Source of the DNA: an uncultured Elusimicrobium sp.
GTDB taxonomy: Bacteria; Elusimicrobiota; Elusimicrobia; Elusimicrobiales; Elusimicrobiaceae
Length of the DNA stretch: 64,000 nucleotides
Reading direction: 5' to 3'
Assembly (NCBI GenBank): GCA_902794125.1
Contig: CADBFX010000008.1
Coordinates: 47,014-111,013 of the forward strand
In this document: piece after piece, positions 53,135-62,495 of the stretch
Layout of the letters: every line of letters begins with the position of its first letter
Numbering within the stretch: the stretch's first letter is position 1
Notes under the pieces: model-generated
The model's input: the letters and a program-made list of their open reading frames with translations, nothing else
What the model was told of the DNA's origin: nothing
The model's database searches: none
Program-made: the position numbers and the translations under genes

Positions 53135-54601
53135 ATGTCTCGGATTTTGTCTAAAATAAAATTAAACACCTTCGCTATTATCCTGTCCATTTTGGCACTG
53201 GTTGCCGCTTTAACCTGGATTGTTCCTTCCGGCGCCTATAACCGGGCCGAAGTAAACGGGCGGCAAGTCGTCGTGGCGGGCACTTATCAACCCGTAGCGG
53301 CCAGCCCGCAAGGGATTTTTGATTTATTAAAATCACCTGTACAAGGATTTTCGCGGGCAGCAGATGTCATCGTATTTTTATTGCTAATCGGCGGCGTGTT
53401 AAGCGTGGTAGAAAAAACCGGTGCCATTACTGCCGGTATTCAAGCCGCTAGCGCCTTCTTTCACCGCTATCCAAAATTACGATTCTTATTTATCCCGTTG
53501 GGTATTATTGTTTTTTCGTTGTGCGGAGCGACTTTCGGCATGTGCGAAGAAGCACTCATTTTTATTCCCATTTTTATCCCGCTGGCGCTTTCGCTTGGGT
53601 ACGACTCGGCCCTCGGAACAGCCATCCCGTTTATCGGGGCAGGAGTCGGGTTTGCGGCGGCCTTTACCAATCCGTTTACCGTAGGAATTGCGCAAGGAAT
53701 TGCCCAAGTACCGCTTTATTCCGGCTTAGGATATCGCCTCATCATTTGGGCCATTTGTACTACCGTTGTGATTACGTGGCTTAGCGTTTACGCCATGCGT
53801 GTTCACAAAGATCCGACCAAAAGTCTGACCTATGAATTTGATATTGAAAAGCGCAAAGAACTAAAACTTAATAAAGAAGAAACCCGTATTACCCGCCGGC
53901 AGAAATGGGTACTGATTGCGTTTGGGTTGGGAATGGTCGGGCTGGTTATTGGAGTGCTCAAACCCCAACTTTGTGCGCTGATACAACGTGCCTGGGGAAT
54001 TGATTTAATGCAACTACTCCGTTTGGAAGAAGCGGGTTGGTATATCACCGAAATTGCAGCATGGTTTTTGGGAATCGGGTTTGTCTGCGGTTTTTTAGGC
54101 AAAATGAAAATGCAACAATTTAGTGATGCCTTTTTCGACGGGGTGCGCGGCATGGCCGAAATTGCCGTTCTACTTTGTTTTGCACAAGCCATTGTAATTA
54201 TCGCCGAGAATGGACATATTTTAGATACCATGCTGGAATGGATGTCCGGCGCGATTAAACATTTACACCCGGTATGTGCCTCGTGGGCTGCCATGATGTT
54301 ACAGACTGTGATTGATTTCTTTATTCCGTCCGGTTCCGGAAAAGCCGTACTCACCATGCCGATTTTGGCCCCGCTGGCCGATTTAATCGGCATTACGCGC
54401 CAAACCATGGTGCTCGCCTTCCAATTAGGCGGCAGTTGGCTCAACATGGTCATCCCGACGGATCCCGTAACCATCGCGGCTATCGGCTTTGCGCGTATTG
54501 CCTATCCTAAATGGTTAAAATGGATGTTGCCGTTGTTACTGGTAATGTATTTGTTATCGTTTGCCTTGCTCATACCGCCGTATTTTATGAAATGGCAATA
54601 A
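53135..54601 (+). CDS. YfcC/DcuC-family carrier, copy 1
   Basis: The 488-residue membrane protein has about twelve segments. Family marks are LTWIVPSGAYNRAEVNGR near the N-terminus, FSLCGATFGMCEEALIFIPI, NPFTVGIAQGIAQ and FFIPSGSGKAVLTMPILAP. These proteins exchange C4-dicarboxylates, amino acids or short-chain acids; the substrate is unknown. TACAAT at about 53090 and GTGAGGA precede it. A terminator-like hairpin separates it from the second copy. Confidence 0.88.
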   Translation: MSRILSKIKLNTFAIILSILALVAALTWIVPSGAYNRAEVNGRQVVVAGTYQPVAASPQGIFDLLKSPVQGFSRAADVIVFLLLIGGVLSVVEKTGAITAGIQAASAFFHRYPKLRFLFIPLGIIVFSLCGATFGMCEEALIFIPIFIPLALSLGYDSALGTAIPFIGAGVGFAAAFTNPFTVGIAQGIAQVPLYSGLGYRLIIWAICTTVVITWLSVYAMRVHKDPTKSLTYEFDIEKRKELKLNKEETRITRRQKWVLIAFGLGMVGLVIGVLKPQLCALIQRAWGIDLMQLLRLEEAGWYITEIAAWFLGIGFVCGFLGKMKMQQFSDAFFDGVRGMAEIAVLLCFAQAIVIIAENGHILDTMLEWMSGAIKHLHPVCASWAAMMLQTVIDFFIPSGSGKAVLTMPILAPLADLIGITRQTMVLAFQLGGSWLNMVIPTDPVTIAAIGFARIAYPKWLKWMLPLLLVMYLLSFALLIPPYFMKWQ

Positions 54602-54611
54602 TCGTTTTTGT

Positions 54612-54656
54612 GCGTCCCCCGCATTTATTTTGTTTGAGCCGGGGGACGTGTTTTTA
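54612..54656 (+). terminator. Terminator or attenuator between the two YfcC-type genes
   Basis: A 9-bp stem CGTCCCCCG (54613-54621) with CGGGGGACG (54640-54648), an 18-base loop, then TGTTTTTAC. Partial read-through to copy 2 is possible, since no clear promoter follows. Confidence 0.65.
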
Positions 54657-54695
54657 CAAAAAAACATGTATTAAAAAAGAGGAAAACAAAAGTAA

Positions 54696-56090
54696 ATGAG
54701 AAAGAAGTTGTGTAACACCTATTTTTTGGTGTTTTGCATTCTGTTGTGTGTAGCAGCCTTTACATGGTTGCTCCCCACCGGTCAATATGACCGCGTGGAA
54801 GTGGACGGTCAAACCGTGGCCGTGGCCGGTTCTTATCACCCCGTAGATAAAAACCAACAAAATATAGGCGATATTCTGGCAGCCCCCATCAAAGGTTTTA
54901 GCAAATGCTCGGAAATTATTGCTTTTATCTTGGTAGTAGGTGCGTTGTTTACCGTTATTGAACGAACCCAGGCCATTAATACGCTGATTAAAAAAATAAG
55001 TTTTTTCTTCCGCGAACATCCCAAATACCAGCGGTGTTTTATTCCAACCTGTATTTTCTTGTTCTCGTTATGCGGGGCTATGTTTGGCATGGAAGAGGAA
55101 ACCCTGATTTTTATTCCTATTTTCATCCCGCTGGCACTCTCGCTGGGATATGATACTGTTGTAGGAATGTCTATCCCGTTTATCGGTGCTTTTACCGGCT
55201 TTTCGTCGGCCTTTGTAAACCCGTTTACGGTGGGGATTGCCCAAACCATTGCGCAACTTCCCATGTATTCCGGTTGGCAATACCGCCTGATTGTATGGTT
55301 TATTTTTACCTCTATTGTAGCCGGCTTTTTTGCATGGTACGGCGAACGGGTGCGCAAACACCCTACTAAAAGTCTTACTTATCAGTTAGATCTAAACAAA
55401 CGCGCCGAGCTGAATATTATTAACGATGTAATTGTGGATGATAGCTTTAAATTGACCCGTTCCCATAAATTGGTAATCGCTTCTTTTATGGTGGGGATGG
55501 CCGTGTTGTTTTACGGGGTTATTCGCTATCAATGGTACATGATTGAAATCGCTGCCGTCTTTTTAGGCGTAACGATTGCATGTTCCTATTTTGGTAAACT
55601 GACGCTGGACCAAACCACCGATGCTATTATAGACGGCGCCAAATCTATGATTAACGTTTGTATTTTAATGGCCTTGGCACGCTCAATTGTCATCGTAGCA
55701 ACCGAGGGGCATATTTTGGATACCTTCTTGCATACCATGACGCAACTCGTCGGCCAATTGCATCCCATTGTTGCTTCTCAGGCCATGTTCCTAATTCAAA
55801 CGATATTAAACTTTTTCGTCCCCTCCGGCTCTACCCAAGCCGTGCTGACCATGCCTATCATGGCACCGTTGGGAGATTTGGTGAACGTGTCGCGCCAGAC
55901 CGTTATTTTGGCCTTCCAGTTCGGGGACGGTTGGGGAAACCCCATTTTGCCCACAGCCCCCGTTACGATGGGTGCATTAGCACTGGCGGGAATTTCGTAT
56001 CCTATGTGGGTAAAGTGGTTTTTAAAATTGGAAATAGTACTGGTAACACTATCACTACTGCTTCTGATACCTGCGTATTATATTTGGTAG
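54696..56090 (+). CDS. YfcC/DcuC-family carrier, copy 2
   Basis: The 464-residue paralogue of the preceding gene shares FTWLLPTGQYDRVEVDGQ, FSLCGAMFGMEEETLIFIPI, NPFTVGIAQTIAQLP and FFVPSGSTQAVLTMPIMAP. The central loop is shorter, and the C-terminal binding region differs (PTAPVTMGAL against PTDPVTIAAI), so substrate preference has probably diverged. RBS AGAGGAAAAC lies upstream. A terminator follows. Confidence 0.88.
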   Translation: MRKKLCNTYFLVFCILLCVAAFTWLLPTGQYDRVEVDGQTVAVAGSYHPVDKNQQNIGDILAAPIKGFSKCSEIIAFILVVGALFTVIERTQAINTLIKKISFFFREHPKYQRCFIPTCIFLFSLCGAMFGMEEETLIFIPIFIPLALSLGYDTVVGMSIPFIGAFTGFSSAFVNPFTVGIAQTIAQLPMYSGWQYRLIVWFIFTSIVAGFFAWYGERVRKHPTKSLTYQLDLNKRAELNIINDVIVDDSFKLTRSHKLVIASFMVGMAVLFYGVIRYQWYMIEIAAVFLGVTIACSYFGKLTLDQTTDAIIDGAKSMINVCILMALARSIVIVATEGHILDTFLHTMTQLVGQLHPIVASQAMFLIQTILNFFVPSGSTQAVLTMPIMAPLGDLVNVSRQTVILAFQFGDGWGNPILPTAPVTMGALALAGISYPMWVKWFLKLEIVLVTLSLLLLIPAYYIW

Positions 56091-56096
56091 AATAAA

Positions 56097-56128
56097 AAAA
56101 GCCCTTTGGTTCTTCCAGAGGGCTTTTA
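56097..56128 (+). terminator. Terminator after the second YfcC-type gene
   Basis: A 13-bp stem AAAAGCCCTTTGG with CCAGAGGGCTTTT, one G-U pair, short T-run. Confidence 0.8.
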
Positions 56129-56134
56129 AGAATT

Positions 56135-57562
56135 ATGGTAAACGAACTAAAAACAATTACGTTTTTTCATTGGACGGATTGGGCAGTCTTTGCGGGAGTG
56201 TTAGTGTTAACGGCAGCCGCGGCCGTTTATGGCAATTTACGTTTAAAACGCAAAAAAAACTCCGGTGAGATGACTCCTTTGGACTACCTACTCATGGGCC
56301 GGCAATTAACGCTTCCGCTATTCGTAGCCACGCTGGTAGCTACCTGGTACGGAGGTATTTTTGGTGTCAATGAAATTACGTTTAATTACGGCATTTACAA
56401 TTTTGTAACGCAAGGCTTTTTTTGGTATGTGGCATATTTAATTTTTGCTTTTTTTGTAGCTAAAAGAATCGTGCGCTATAACTCGCTTACCCTGCCGGAC
56501 TTAACCGAAAAAATGTTCGGCCCGCAATCGGCCAAAGTAGCCGCATTTTTTACACTTTTCTATATTACCCCGGTAGCGTATGTGTTGAGTTTAGGCCTTT
56601 TTCTGCATATGGTATTTGGTATCGGTGTGCTGAGCGGTATGATTTTGGGCACCGTGTTTACGTGCTTATACACTGCTTGGGGCGGTTTCCGTTCCGTGGT
56701 ATTTTCGGACCTGGTGCAATTTTTTGTGATGTGCGGAGCCGTGCTGCTGGTGGTTTTATTTTCCGTTCATACCTTTGGCGGACTAACTTTTTTAAAAACA
56801 CATTTACCGGCTTCTCACTTTACTCTTACGGGCGGCAACTCGTGGCTCAATACGCTGATTTGGGGATTTATTGCTCTGTCCACGTTAATTGACCCTAGCT
56901 TCTATCAACGCTGCTTTGCGGCCAAAAGTCCTTCCGTAGTTAAAAAAGGCATTTTAATTTCTACCGCTATTTGGTTTTTATTTGATATTTGCACAACGGT
57001 TGGCTCCTTATATGCTCGTGCGATTCTACCTAATGCCGAACCGCGGCAAGCTTATTTCTTTTATGCGATTCAACTCTTGCCTGTCGGACTACGGGGATTT
57101 TTTGTGGCGGGAATTTTAGCCATTATCTTATCCACGCTTAATTCCTTCCTGTTTATCGCTTCTAACACGCTCAGCTATGACTTGCTAAGAAAACGCTTTA
57201 ACAACGTAGTCTTTTCCAACCGAATTGCTATTTTTGCGATAGGTGTATTGGCTATTTTACTAGCGCAGATTTTACATGAAAGTTTTAAAGAAATCTGGCT
57301 CATTTTAGGCTCTTATTTCTCGGCCTGCTTGTTGGTACCGATTTTACTGGGTTACTTATATCCAGGGCACATATCGGATCGTTTATTTGTGGTTTCTTCT
57401 TTGATAAGTGCCCTAGCCATGACTTTGTGGCAAATATTTCCACGCCCCGAAATGTTGGAAGTTTTGGAACCTTTTTATATTGGCGTAATGGTCAGTTCCA
57501 TTGTGCTAATTTTCTGCAGACGGAGAAAACAAGATGCCTCGGCAAATATTATTGATAGGTAA
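56135..57562 (+). CDS. Sodium:solute symporter (SSS family), possibly for thiamine
   Basis: The 475-residue protein has about thirteen membrane segments. SSS marks are DYLLMGRQLTLPLFVATLVATWYGG, LTEKMFGPQ, FTCLYTAWGGFRSVVFSD and the GFFVAGILAIILSTLNSF stretch. Its last 29 bases overlap the thiamine pyrophosphokinase gene, so the two are translationally coupled. The partner suggests uptake of thiamine or a precursor, which is inference. Only 45 bases separate it from the previous gene, with no room for a TPP riboswitch. Confidence 0.85.
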   Translation: MVNELKTITFFHWTDWAVFAGVLVLTAAAAVYGNLRLKRKKNSGEMTPLDYLLMGRQLTLPLFVATLVATWYGGIFGVNEITFNYGIYNFVTQGFFWYVAYLIFAFFVAKRIVRYNSLTLPDLTEKMFGPQSAKVAAFFTLFYITPVAYVLSLGLFLHMVFGIGVLSGMILGTVFTCLYTAWGGFRSVVFSDLVQFFVMCGAVLLVVLFSVHTFGGLTFLKTHLPASHFTLTGGNSWLNTLIWGFIALSTLIDPSFYQRCFAAKSPSVVKKGILISTAIWFLFDICTTVGSLYARAILPNAEPRQAYFFYAIQLLPVGLRGFFVAGILAIILSTLNSFLFIASNTLSYDLLRKRFNNVVFSNRIAIFAIGVLAILLAQILHESFKEIWLILGSYFSACLLVPILLGYLYPGHISDRLFVVSSLISALAMTLWQIFPRPEMLEVLEPFYIGVMVSSIVLIFCRRRKQDASANIIDR

Positions 57563-58157
57563 TGGCCGGGTTTTACCGGCTGCGTGGCTGGGTGCATTAG
57601 CCAAAAAAGCCTCGTTGGTAGTTTGTGCAGACGGCGGGGCAGACCGTGCTTTAGCCGCCGGGGTACACCCGGACGTAATTATAGGCGATTTAGATTCCGT
57701 TTCTTCTAAAGCCCGCAAACGCTGTGCCAATGCACAATGGATTGCCGTGGCTGACCAAAATAACACTGATTTGGAAAAAGCTTTAAATTGGATTTTACGC
57801 CACAACTATTCTTCCTGCACATTGGTTGGTTTTGACGGGAATCGAATGGATTTTTCGTTTGGCAATTTACTTGTTTGCGCGGCTTACGCTAAAAAATTAG
57901 CCCTTTCGTTTGCCGGACCGGGTTGGCAATTATTCCCACTTTTTAAAACGCGCCGGTTTGCATGCTTGCCCAAAAAGCGTGTAAGTTTAATTCCTTTAAC
58001 GTCCTGCCAGGGAATTACGTTAACAGGGCTTAAATATCCTTTAAAAAACGCCCGGGTGGCGCTTGGCACCACACGAACGTTAAGTAACGAAACAATCGGA
58101 AAGACGTTTTCAGTAACTATCAAAAAAGGGCTACTACTGGTGTATTTGGAAGATTAA
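57534..58157 (+). CDS. thiN: Thiamine pyrophosphokinase
   Basis: The 207-residue enzyme converts thiamine and ATP to thiamine diphosphate. Signatures are VVCADGGADRAL, VIIGDLDSV, DQNNTDLEKAL and the FDGNRMDFSFGNLL segment, where the family usually has RLDH; the histidine is phenylalanine here. The C-terminal domain has LTGLKYPL and SNETIG. Together with the coupled symporter this is a thiamine salvage pair. It converges on the TPR gene with a 4-base overlap. Confidence 0.9.
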   Translation: MPRQILLIGNGRVLPAAWLGALAKKASLVVCADGGADRALAAGVHPDVIIGDLDSVSSKARKRCANAQWIAVADQNNTDLEKALNWILRHNYSSCTLVGFDGNRMDFSFGNLLVCAAYAKKLALSFAGPGWQLFPLFKTRRFACLPKKRVSLIPLTSCQGITLTGLKYPLKNARVALGTTRTLSNETIGKTFSVTIKKGLLLVYLED

Positions 58158-59701
58158 TTTTTAGATTCTATTTGTTGATATAACTTCTCGGCCTCTTTTA
58201 ATTGAGTACGAGATTTTTCCAAATAAGGAAGTGCTTTTTCTGTTTCCCCTTTAGCCGCTAACACGGCTCCCAAATGATAGGCTATCTCTGCATTTTGCTC
58301 CACCGTTTTGGGCGCAATAGAACGTAGCAAATCAAGGGCTTGGTCCAACTTGCCTTGTTTAAAATAAATCCACGCTTGCGTATCTATAAAAGCTTCATCT
58401 TGCACAATGGCCAACGCTCGCGCAATATATTCTTCTGCCTCGTTCAAGCGTATGCCACGCTGGGCCAAACTGTAAGCATACAAATTAAGCGCTGCGGCAT
58501 TTTTGGGTTGTTCGGCTAATAACTGCTTGAGTTGCTTTTCCATTTCTTTGTATTTTTTTAAACTTTCCAACGCATACGCGTAATGTAAACGCGCTTCATG
58601 ATATTGGGGGCGGCTCTTTAACACTTCTTTAAACACTTGCGCTGCTTTTGCATACGAATCCGCATCATTTAACGCTAACCCATAAAAGAAACCTATTTCC
58701 ACGTTGTCCGGGAAGTTTTTATAGGCTTGAGATAGGGTGCGGATACTTTCTTGCGGTTGGTTAAGACGTTGCTGATAAAAACTTACCTGTAATTGATAGG
58801 AAGCTGTCTTTTCGTAGTCTGCGGAATCTTTTAAATACGAGATAGCTCCCGCATAATTCCCCCGATTCTCCGCTAAAAGGGCCAAAAAATAAGCCGCTGA
58901 CGGGTTATGAGTATCGGCTTCTTTGGTTTTCAGAAAATACTGCTCTGCCTTGGGAATATCTTTTACCAACAAGAATACAGACCCCATCCGGGCATACATT
59001 TCCGCGTTGGCATACCCCAGATTTTCTAATTCTTCCAATTCATGTAACATTAAAAAATACTGGGAGGTTTTTTCATAAACATTGGCGCGGCCTAAACGCG
59101 GGTTTGGATTTTTGGAGTCAGCTTTTATGCCTTTTTCATAATAGGAAAGAGCCGGCTGTACTTGTCGGTTCCGCCAATACAAGTAACCGATTTGAGTGTA
59201 AATATCGCTGGCAATTTCCGGGTAAGATTGGGCTAATTTATTTAATTTCTCTACGGCCGTGTTCATATCCATGACCGACAAAACCAGGCCGTAACTGGCT
59301 AACGTTTGCAAATTATCGGGATCCAGCGCGAGGGCTTTTTCGTAGGCTTGCGCCGCGCCTTCCAGGTCGGCTTGCATGGCCAAGTAAGAAGCATATGTAT
59401 TCCAATCTTCGGCGGTATTTTCGCCCTGTTCAATAAAATTAATATATGGTTTTGCAAGCTCCGGCTGGTTTTGCGCGATAGCTGTTAAAACAAGTTGATG
59501 TTTTAAGTATTTAGAATCCGGGTCTTGAGCGAGGGCTTTTTCAAGTAGCCCAAACGCTTTAGGGTCCGCCGTGCGCTGCGCATAAACAGCCGCAATATAT
59601 TGATTAAAAAGTTGGGCTTCTTGCTTGCCTTGCGGGTCTAACGGCAGTGCCTGTAATGAGAGTGCGCCCCCCATCAGCAGCAGTAATAAAATCTTTTTCA
59701 T
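58154..59701 (-). CDS. Secreted TPR-repeat protein
   Basis: The 515-residue protein has signal peptide MKKILLLLLMGGALSLQALP and then about twelve TPR repeats filling the whole chain (for example TYASYLAMQADLEGAAQAY, IGYLYWRNRQVQPALSYY). It is probably a periplasmic scaffold. It is the last gene of the run radical SAM-CBM48-tsaE-tsaB-rimI, overlapping rimI by four bases. Confidence 0.85.
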   Translation of the reverse strand: MKKILLLLLMGGALSLQALPLDPQGKQEAQLFNQYIAAVYAQRTADPKAFGLLEKALAQDPDSKYLKHQLVLTAIAQNQPELAKPYINFIEQGENTAEDWNTYASYLAMQADLEGAAQAYEKALALDPDNLQTLASYGLVLSVMDMNTAVEKLNKLAQSYPEIASDIYTQIGYLYWRNRQVQPALSYYEKGIKADSKNPNPRLGRANVYEKTSQYFLMLHELEELENLGYANAEMYARMGSVFLLVKDIPKAEQYFLKTKEADTHNPSAAYFLALLAENRGNYAGAISYLKDSADYEKTASYQLQVSFYQQRLNQPQESIRTLSQAYKNFPDNVEIGFFYGLALNDADSYAKAAQVFKEVLKSRPQYHEARLHYAYALESLKKYKEMEKQLKQLLAEQPKNAAALNLYAYSLAQRGIRLNEAEEYIARALAIVQDEAFIDTQAWIYFKQGKLDQALDLLRSIAPKTVEQNAEIAYHLGAVLAAKGETEKALPYLEKSRTQLKEAEKLYQQIESKN

Positions 59702-60132
59702 ACGGTACGATTAAAAATCAGGGCGTCTTCTTTGCCATGATAAAAATTTTTACGACGGCCGGCTTCTTGAAACCCGGCTTGCCGGTAAAGTGCTTGAGCC
59801 GGGAGATTATACTCATTGACTTCCAAGGTAACCGTTTGACCGCCTTCTTTTTTAATTTCTTGTAAGGCGTGAGCCAACAAGGCGGAACCAACACCCTGAC
59901 GGCAATGGGCCGGATGTACGGCCACATTTAAAATTTCGCAGAAACCAGCCACTTGCCGGTATGCAACAAAACCAATCACTTGTTCTTCTTTCACCGCACA
60001 CCAAACGTAAGAAATGCCTTCCACCAACTCGGCCGGCCAACCGCGCGGCCCCCATTTGGCACTGTATGGTTGCAAATCTTCTATAGCACTTAATAAAGCA
60101 ATATCTGTATATCTAGCGCGGCGTATGTTCAT
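59698..60132 (-). CDS. rimI: Ribosomal-protein-alanine N-acetyltransferase RimI
   Basis: The 144-residue GNAT enzyme has beta-strand ILNVAVHPAHC, acetyl-CoA loop CRQGVGSALLAHAL and VNEYNLPAQALYRQAGFQEAGRR. RimI acetylates S18 of the small subunit, but members in tsaB operons may have other targets. It overlaps tsaB by four bases. Confidence 0.88.
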   Translation of the reverse strand: MNIRRARYTDIALLSAIEDLQPYSAKWGPRGWPAELVEGISYVWCAVKEEQVIGFVAYRQVAGFCEILNVAVHPAHCRQGVGSALLAHALQEIKKEGGQTVTLEVNEYNLPAQALYRQAGFQEAGRRKNFYHGKEDALIFNRTV

Positions 60133-60824
60133 TTGGGATTCACCAATTCAAACCGGGCCGGTTTTAAATAAAGCGGTTCCAGTGCGTTGTTGGCCCAGGT
60201 GTCCTCTTGCGCCATGGAAAGTAGCGTAGCCGGACGGACAAAACAATCTTTTTTGGCCGCATATGCAAAGGCCGGGCCGGCCAGCGTTTGCAGCGGGGCG
60301 TCTTCCTTGGCACTGCCCGCCAAAAATAAAGGGCGCTGATACGAGGAAAGACGCTTTAATAATTCCTCACGCGAAAGCCACAACGGGGCGTGATTTTCTT
60401 CATCAAAAAATTGTAAAAAGTATTCCTCCCTAAATGCATGGAGCACAACGCCAAGCACGCCGTTAGGGTTTTCTTTCTTCCATTTTTTAAAGACCGCAGA
60501 ACTTTCCGTTTGGCGGCGCAGCACTTCAAAAAGAGTAGCCCCCCGCACCTCGGCATGGTTTAAGTATTTAAGCATGGAGGCAAACGTAAGCGAAATACGG
60601 ATCCCCGTAAAACGGCCCGGCCCTCGCACAATAAACACGCGGCCGATATCCGTCATAGCGGCGTGGCAAGCGGCCAGGGCACTATGAAGCGCCGGGAACA
60701 AAAGCCGTTCTTGCTTGATTCCTTTGCGGCGGCGGGTGCATTTTTCCCCGCGGTAACTAACCGTTACCGTTAAGGTGCCGCCCGAAGTATCCAATCCAAC
60801 TATGGCCTCGCCGTTTTGCTGCAT
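60129..60824 (-). CDS. tsaB: tRNA threonylcarbamoyladenosine protein TsaB
   Basis: The 231-residue ASKHA-fold partner of TsaD is needed for t6A37. It has VGLDTSGGTLTVTVS at the start and the VRGPGRFTGIRISLTFA segment, diagnostic of TsaB. It overlaps tsaE by 25 bases and rimI by four. Confidence 0.9.
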   Translation of the reverse strand: MQQNGEAIVGLDTSGGTLTVTVSYRGEKCTRRRKGIKQERLLFPALHSALAACHAAMTDIGRVFIVRGPGRFTGIRISLTFASMLKYLNHAEVRGATLFEVLRRQTESSAVFKKWKKENPNGVLGVVLHAFREEYFLQFFDEENHAPLWLSREELLKRLSSYQRPLFLAGSAKEDAPLQTLAGPAFAYAAKKDCFVRPATLLSMAQEDTWANNALEPLYLKPARFELVNPK

Positions 60825-61279
60825 AAAGCCTCCAAAAGCATATCCGACACACGCCCAAAAGAAGTTAGTTTAATAATACGTTGGTCTGCCTGCTGTAACA
60901 CAAAATCCATTTCCAAACGGTCTTGCGGCAACATATGACGAATCGGATCCGGCCACTCCGCCAAAATAATTGCTTGTTCGTCCTCCAGCATTTCTTCAAA
61001 CCCTAAATTAAACACTTCCCCTTCTTCCAAACGAAATAAATCAATATGAAATAAACGGTGTTGCTTATTGTGGTATTTTTTCATCAAACTAAAACTGGCA
61101 CTGGTGGGCGAACTTTTAAGCCCAAGCGCTTGGGCCACCCCTTTTACAAACACCGTTTTGCCGGCGCCAATCGGCCCTCGTAAAAAAACAATTTCTCCCC
61201 CTTTTAGCACCTGCGCAAAATAACGCGCTAAGGCTAAAGTATCTTTGGGAGAAGCAGAAACAAATTGGGCTGTTTTCAT
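60800..61279 (-). CDS. tsaE: tRNA threonylcarbamoyladenosine ATPase TsaE
   Basis: The 159-residue P-loop protein of the t6A complex has Walker A LRGPIGAGKTVFVKGVAQ, the PTSASFSLM switch, HIDLFRLEEGEVFNLGFEE and LAEWPD. I set the start at 61279, where ATG overlaps the stop of the CBM48 gene (TAATG). Confidence 0.93.
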   Translation of the reverse strand: MKTAQFVSASPKDTLALARYFAQVLKGGEIVFLRGPIGAGKTVFVKGVAQALGLKSSPTSASFSLMKKYHNKQHRLFHIDLFRLEEGEVFNLGFEEMLEDEQAIILAEWPDPIRHMLPQDRLEMDFVLQQADQRIIKLTSFGRVSDMLLEALCSKTARP

Positions 61280-61737
61280 TATTTTACCGTTTTGATACAA
61301 ACTTCGCGTCCGTCAAGAAAAGTGCGGTCTTTGTTAGACGGATCCAACACATCTTTCCCATCTACCAAAAATACATACTTATATTCCCCGGCAGTTAACG
61401 CTACGGACGTATCAAAATAGCCTTTCCGATACGCTTTTAATACAATGGGGTCTTTACCCCAACGGTTGAAATCGGCCGCTATTTCCACTCTTTTGGCGTT
61501 GGGAGCTGTGATGAAAAATTTTCGGTATTTTACTTCTGTGTCAAAAGTAACAGATTTGGGTTTTCGTCTTTCTTGCAAGGTTTCTTTATTTAGCGGAGCA
61601 ACCGAAGCGGCACTTTCAATCGTTTGGGAAGTGTAATCAATATAATCGTCCGACAATACAAAAAACCACGTCATGGCTCCGGCCAAGAGCAAAATAAACA
61701 CAACAAACAGTATGCCCGGGCGTTTAGTCGTTGGCAT
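61279..61737 (-). CDS. Membrane-anchored CBM48/AMPK-beta-like protein
   Basis: In the 152-residue protein, one N-terminal membrane segment (10-28) and a linker precede a domain (about 70-150) that matches the glycogen-binding CBM48 fold: VEIAADFNRWGKDP, GYFDTSVALTAGEYKYVFLVDG and DVLDPSNKDRTF. The domain would face the periplasm. Such domains bind alpha-glucans or act as protein-interaction modules; no glycogen genes are near. It lies between a radical SAM gene and tsaE, overlapping both. Confidence 0.8.
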   Translation of the reverse strand: MPTTKRPGILFVVFILLLAGAMTWFFVLSDDYIDYTSQTIESAASVAPLNKETLQERRKPKSVTFDTEVKYRKFFITAPNAKRVEIAADFNRWGKDPIVLKAYRKGYFDTSVALTAGEYKYVFLVDGKDVLDPSNKDRTFLDGREVCIKTVK

Positions 61738-62377
61738 CCAAGAAACTCCTTAAATAAAACTCGGCTCCCTCGGCTTTGGCCACTTGTTCTACGGCTTTAG
61801 GGTCCGGCACGGTGGTATCTACACAACTAGCCACCACACGTGAAATACCTGCTTCTACGCATAAGTGGATAAATTCACGCACATCTTCGTAACCGTTTTC
61901 ATACCCTTGTGCCGGGCGAACAATTTTACGCCAAGTTTCTTCATCGGCCGCATTAAGGCTAATGTTAATTTCGTCCAACACGCTGGCCAGCGAAGGCACA
62001 ATGTTTTTATGATTAATTAAATTGCCCAGTCCGTTTGTATTTAAACGGATTTTAAACGGCGGATATTTAGCTTGCGCCCGCCAGCCCTTTAACGTGTGAG
62101 CCACCAATAGGAGTTCGTCCAACCTCATGGTAGGCTCCCCATACCCGCAAAAAACGACTTGCTTAAAAGGCGCTTTGGGAAGTTCGTGTTCCAGCGCAAC
62201 AATTACGTCCCGCGCGGAAGGTTCCCCGGTGGCTAAATTTAAATTATTGCCATGGAAATCCATGTTCCATTTTGTTTTGATACAAAAAGCACACAAATTG
62301 GGGCAACGGTTGGTCAAATTGATATAAACCCCTTCCCCAAAACGATATACAATAGCCGGCGCGGTTTGATTTGCCAT
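61724..62377 (-). CDS. TatD-associated-type radical SAM protein
   Basis: The 217-residue protein has iron-sulphur motif CPNLCAFC within INLTNRCPNLCAFCIKT, SAM-binding VVFCGYGEPTMR, KIRLNTNGLGNLI and LDEINISLNA. This matches the small radical SAM family often found next to tatD; here tatD is 14 kb away. The reaction is unknown. TTGCTATAAT and GAGGTG precede the ATG, so it has a short normal leader and starts the operon. Confidence 0.85.
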   Translation of the reverse strand: MANQTAPAIVYRFGEGVYINLTNRCPNLCAFCIKTKWNMDFHGNNLNLATGEPSARDVIVALEHELPKAPFKQVVFCGYGEPTMRLDELLLVAHTLKGWRAQAKYPPFKIRLNTNGLGNLINHKNIVPSLASVLDEINISLNAADEETWRKIVRPAQGYENGYEDVREFIHLCVEAGISRVVASCVDTTVPDPKAVEQVAKAEGAEFYLRSFLDAND

Positions 62378-62495
62378 AATACACCTCTGTTAGTATTATA
62401 GCAATTTACAAGGTCTGCGCCTGGGACCGAAGGCCCATAAACTCCTAGGACCAATGTCTCTTGTGAAAGCCACTACAAAGATATATCTTATAAGT

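Noticed and set aside
56091..56134. TPP riboswitch before the symporter-thiN pair
   Set aside because: Only 45 bases, fully used by the upstream terminator.
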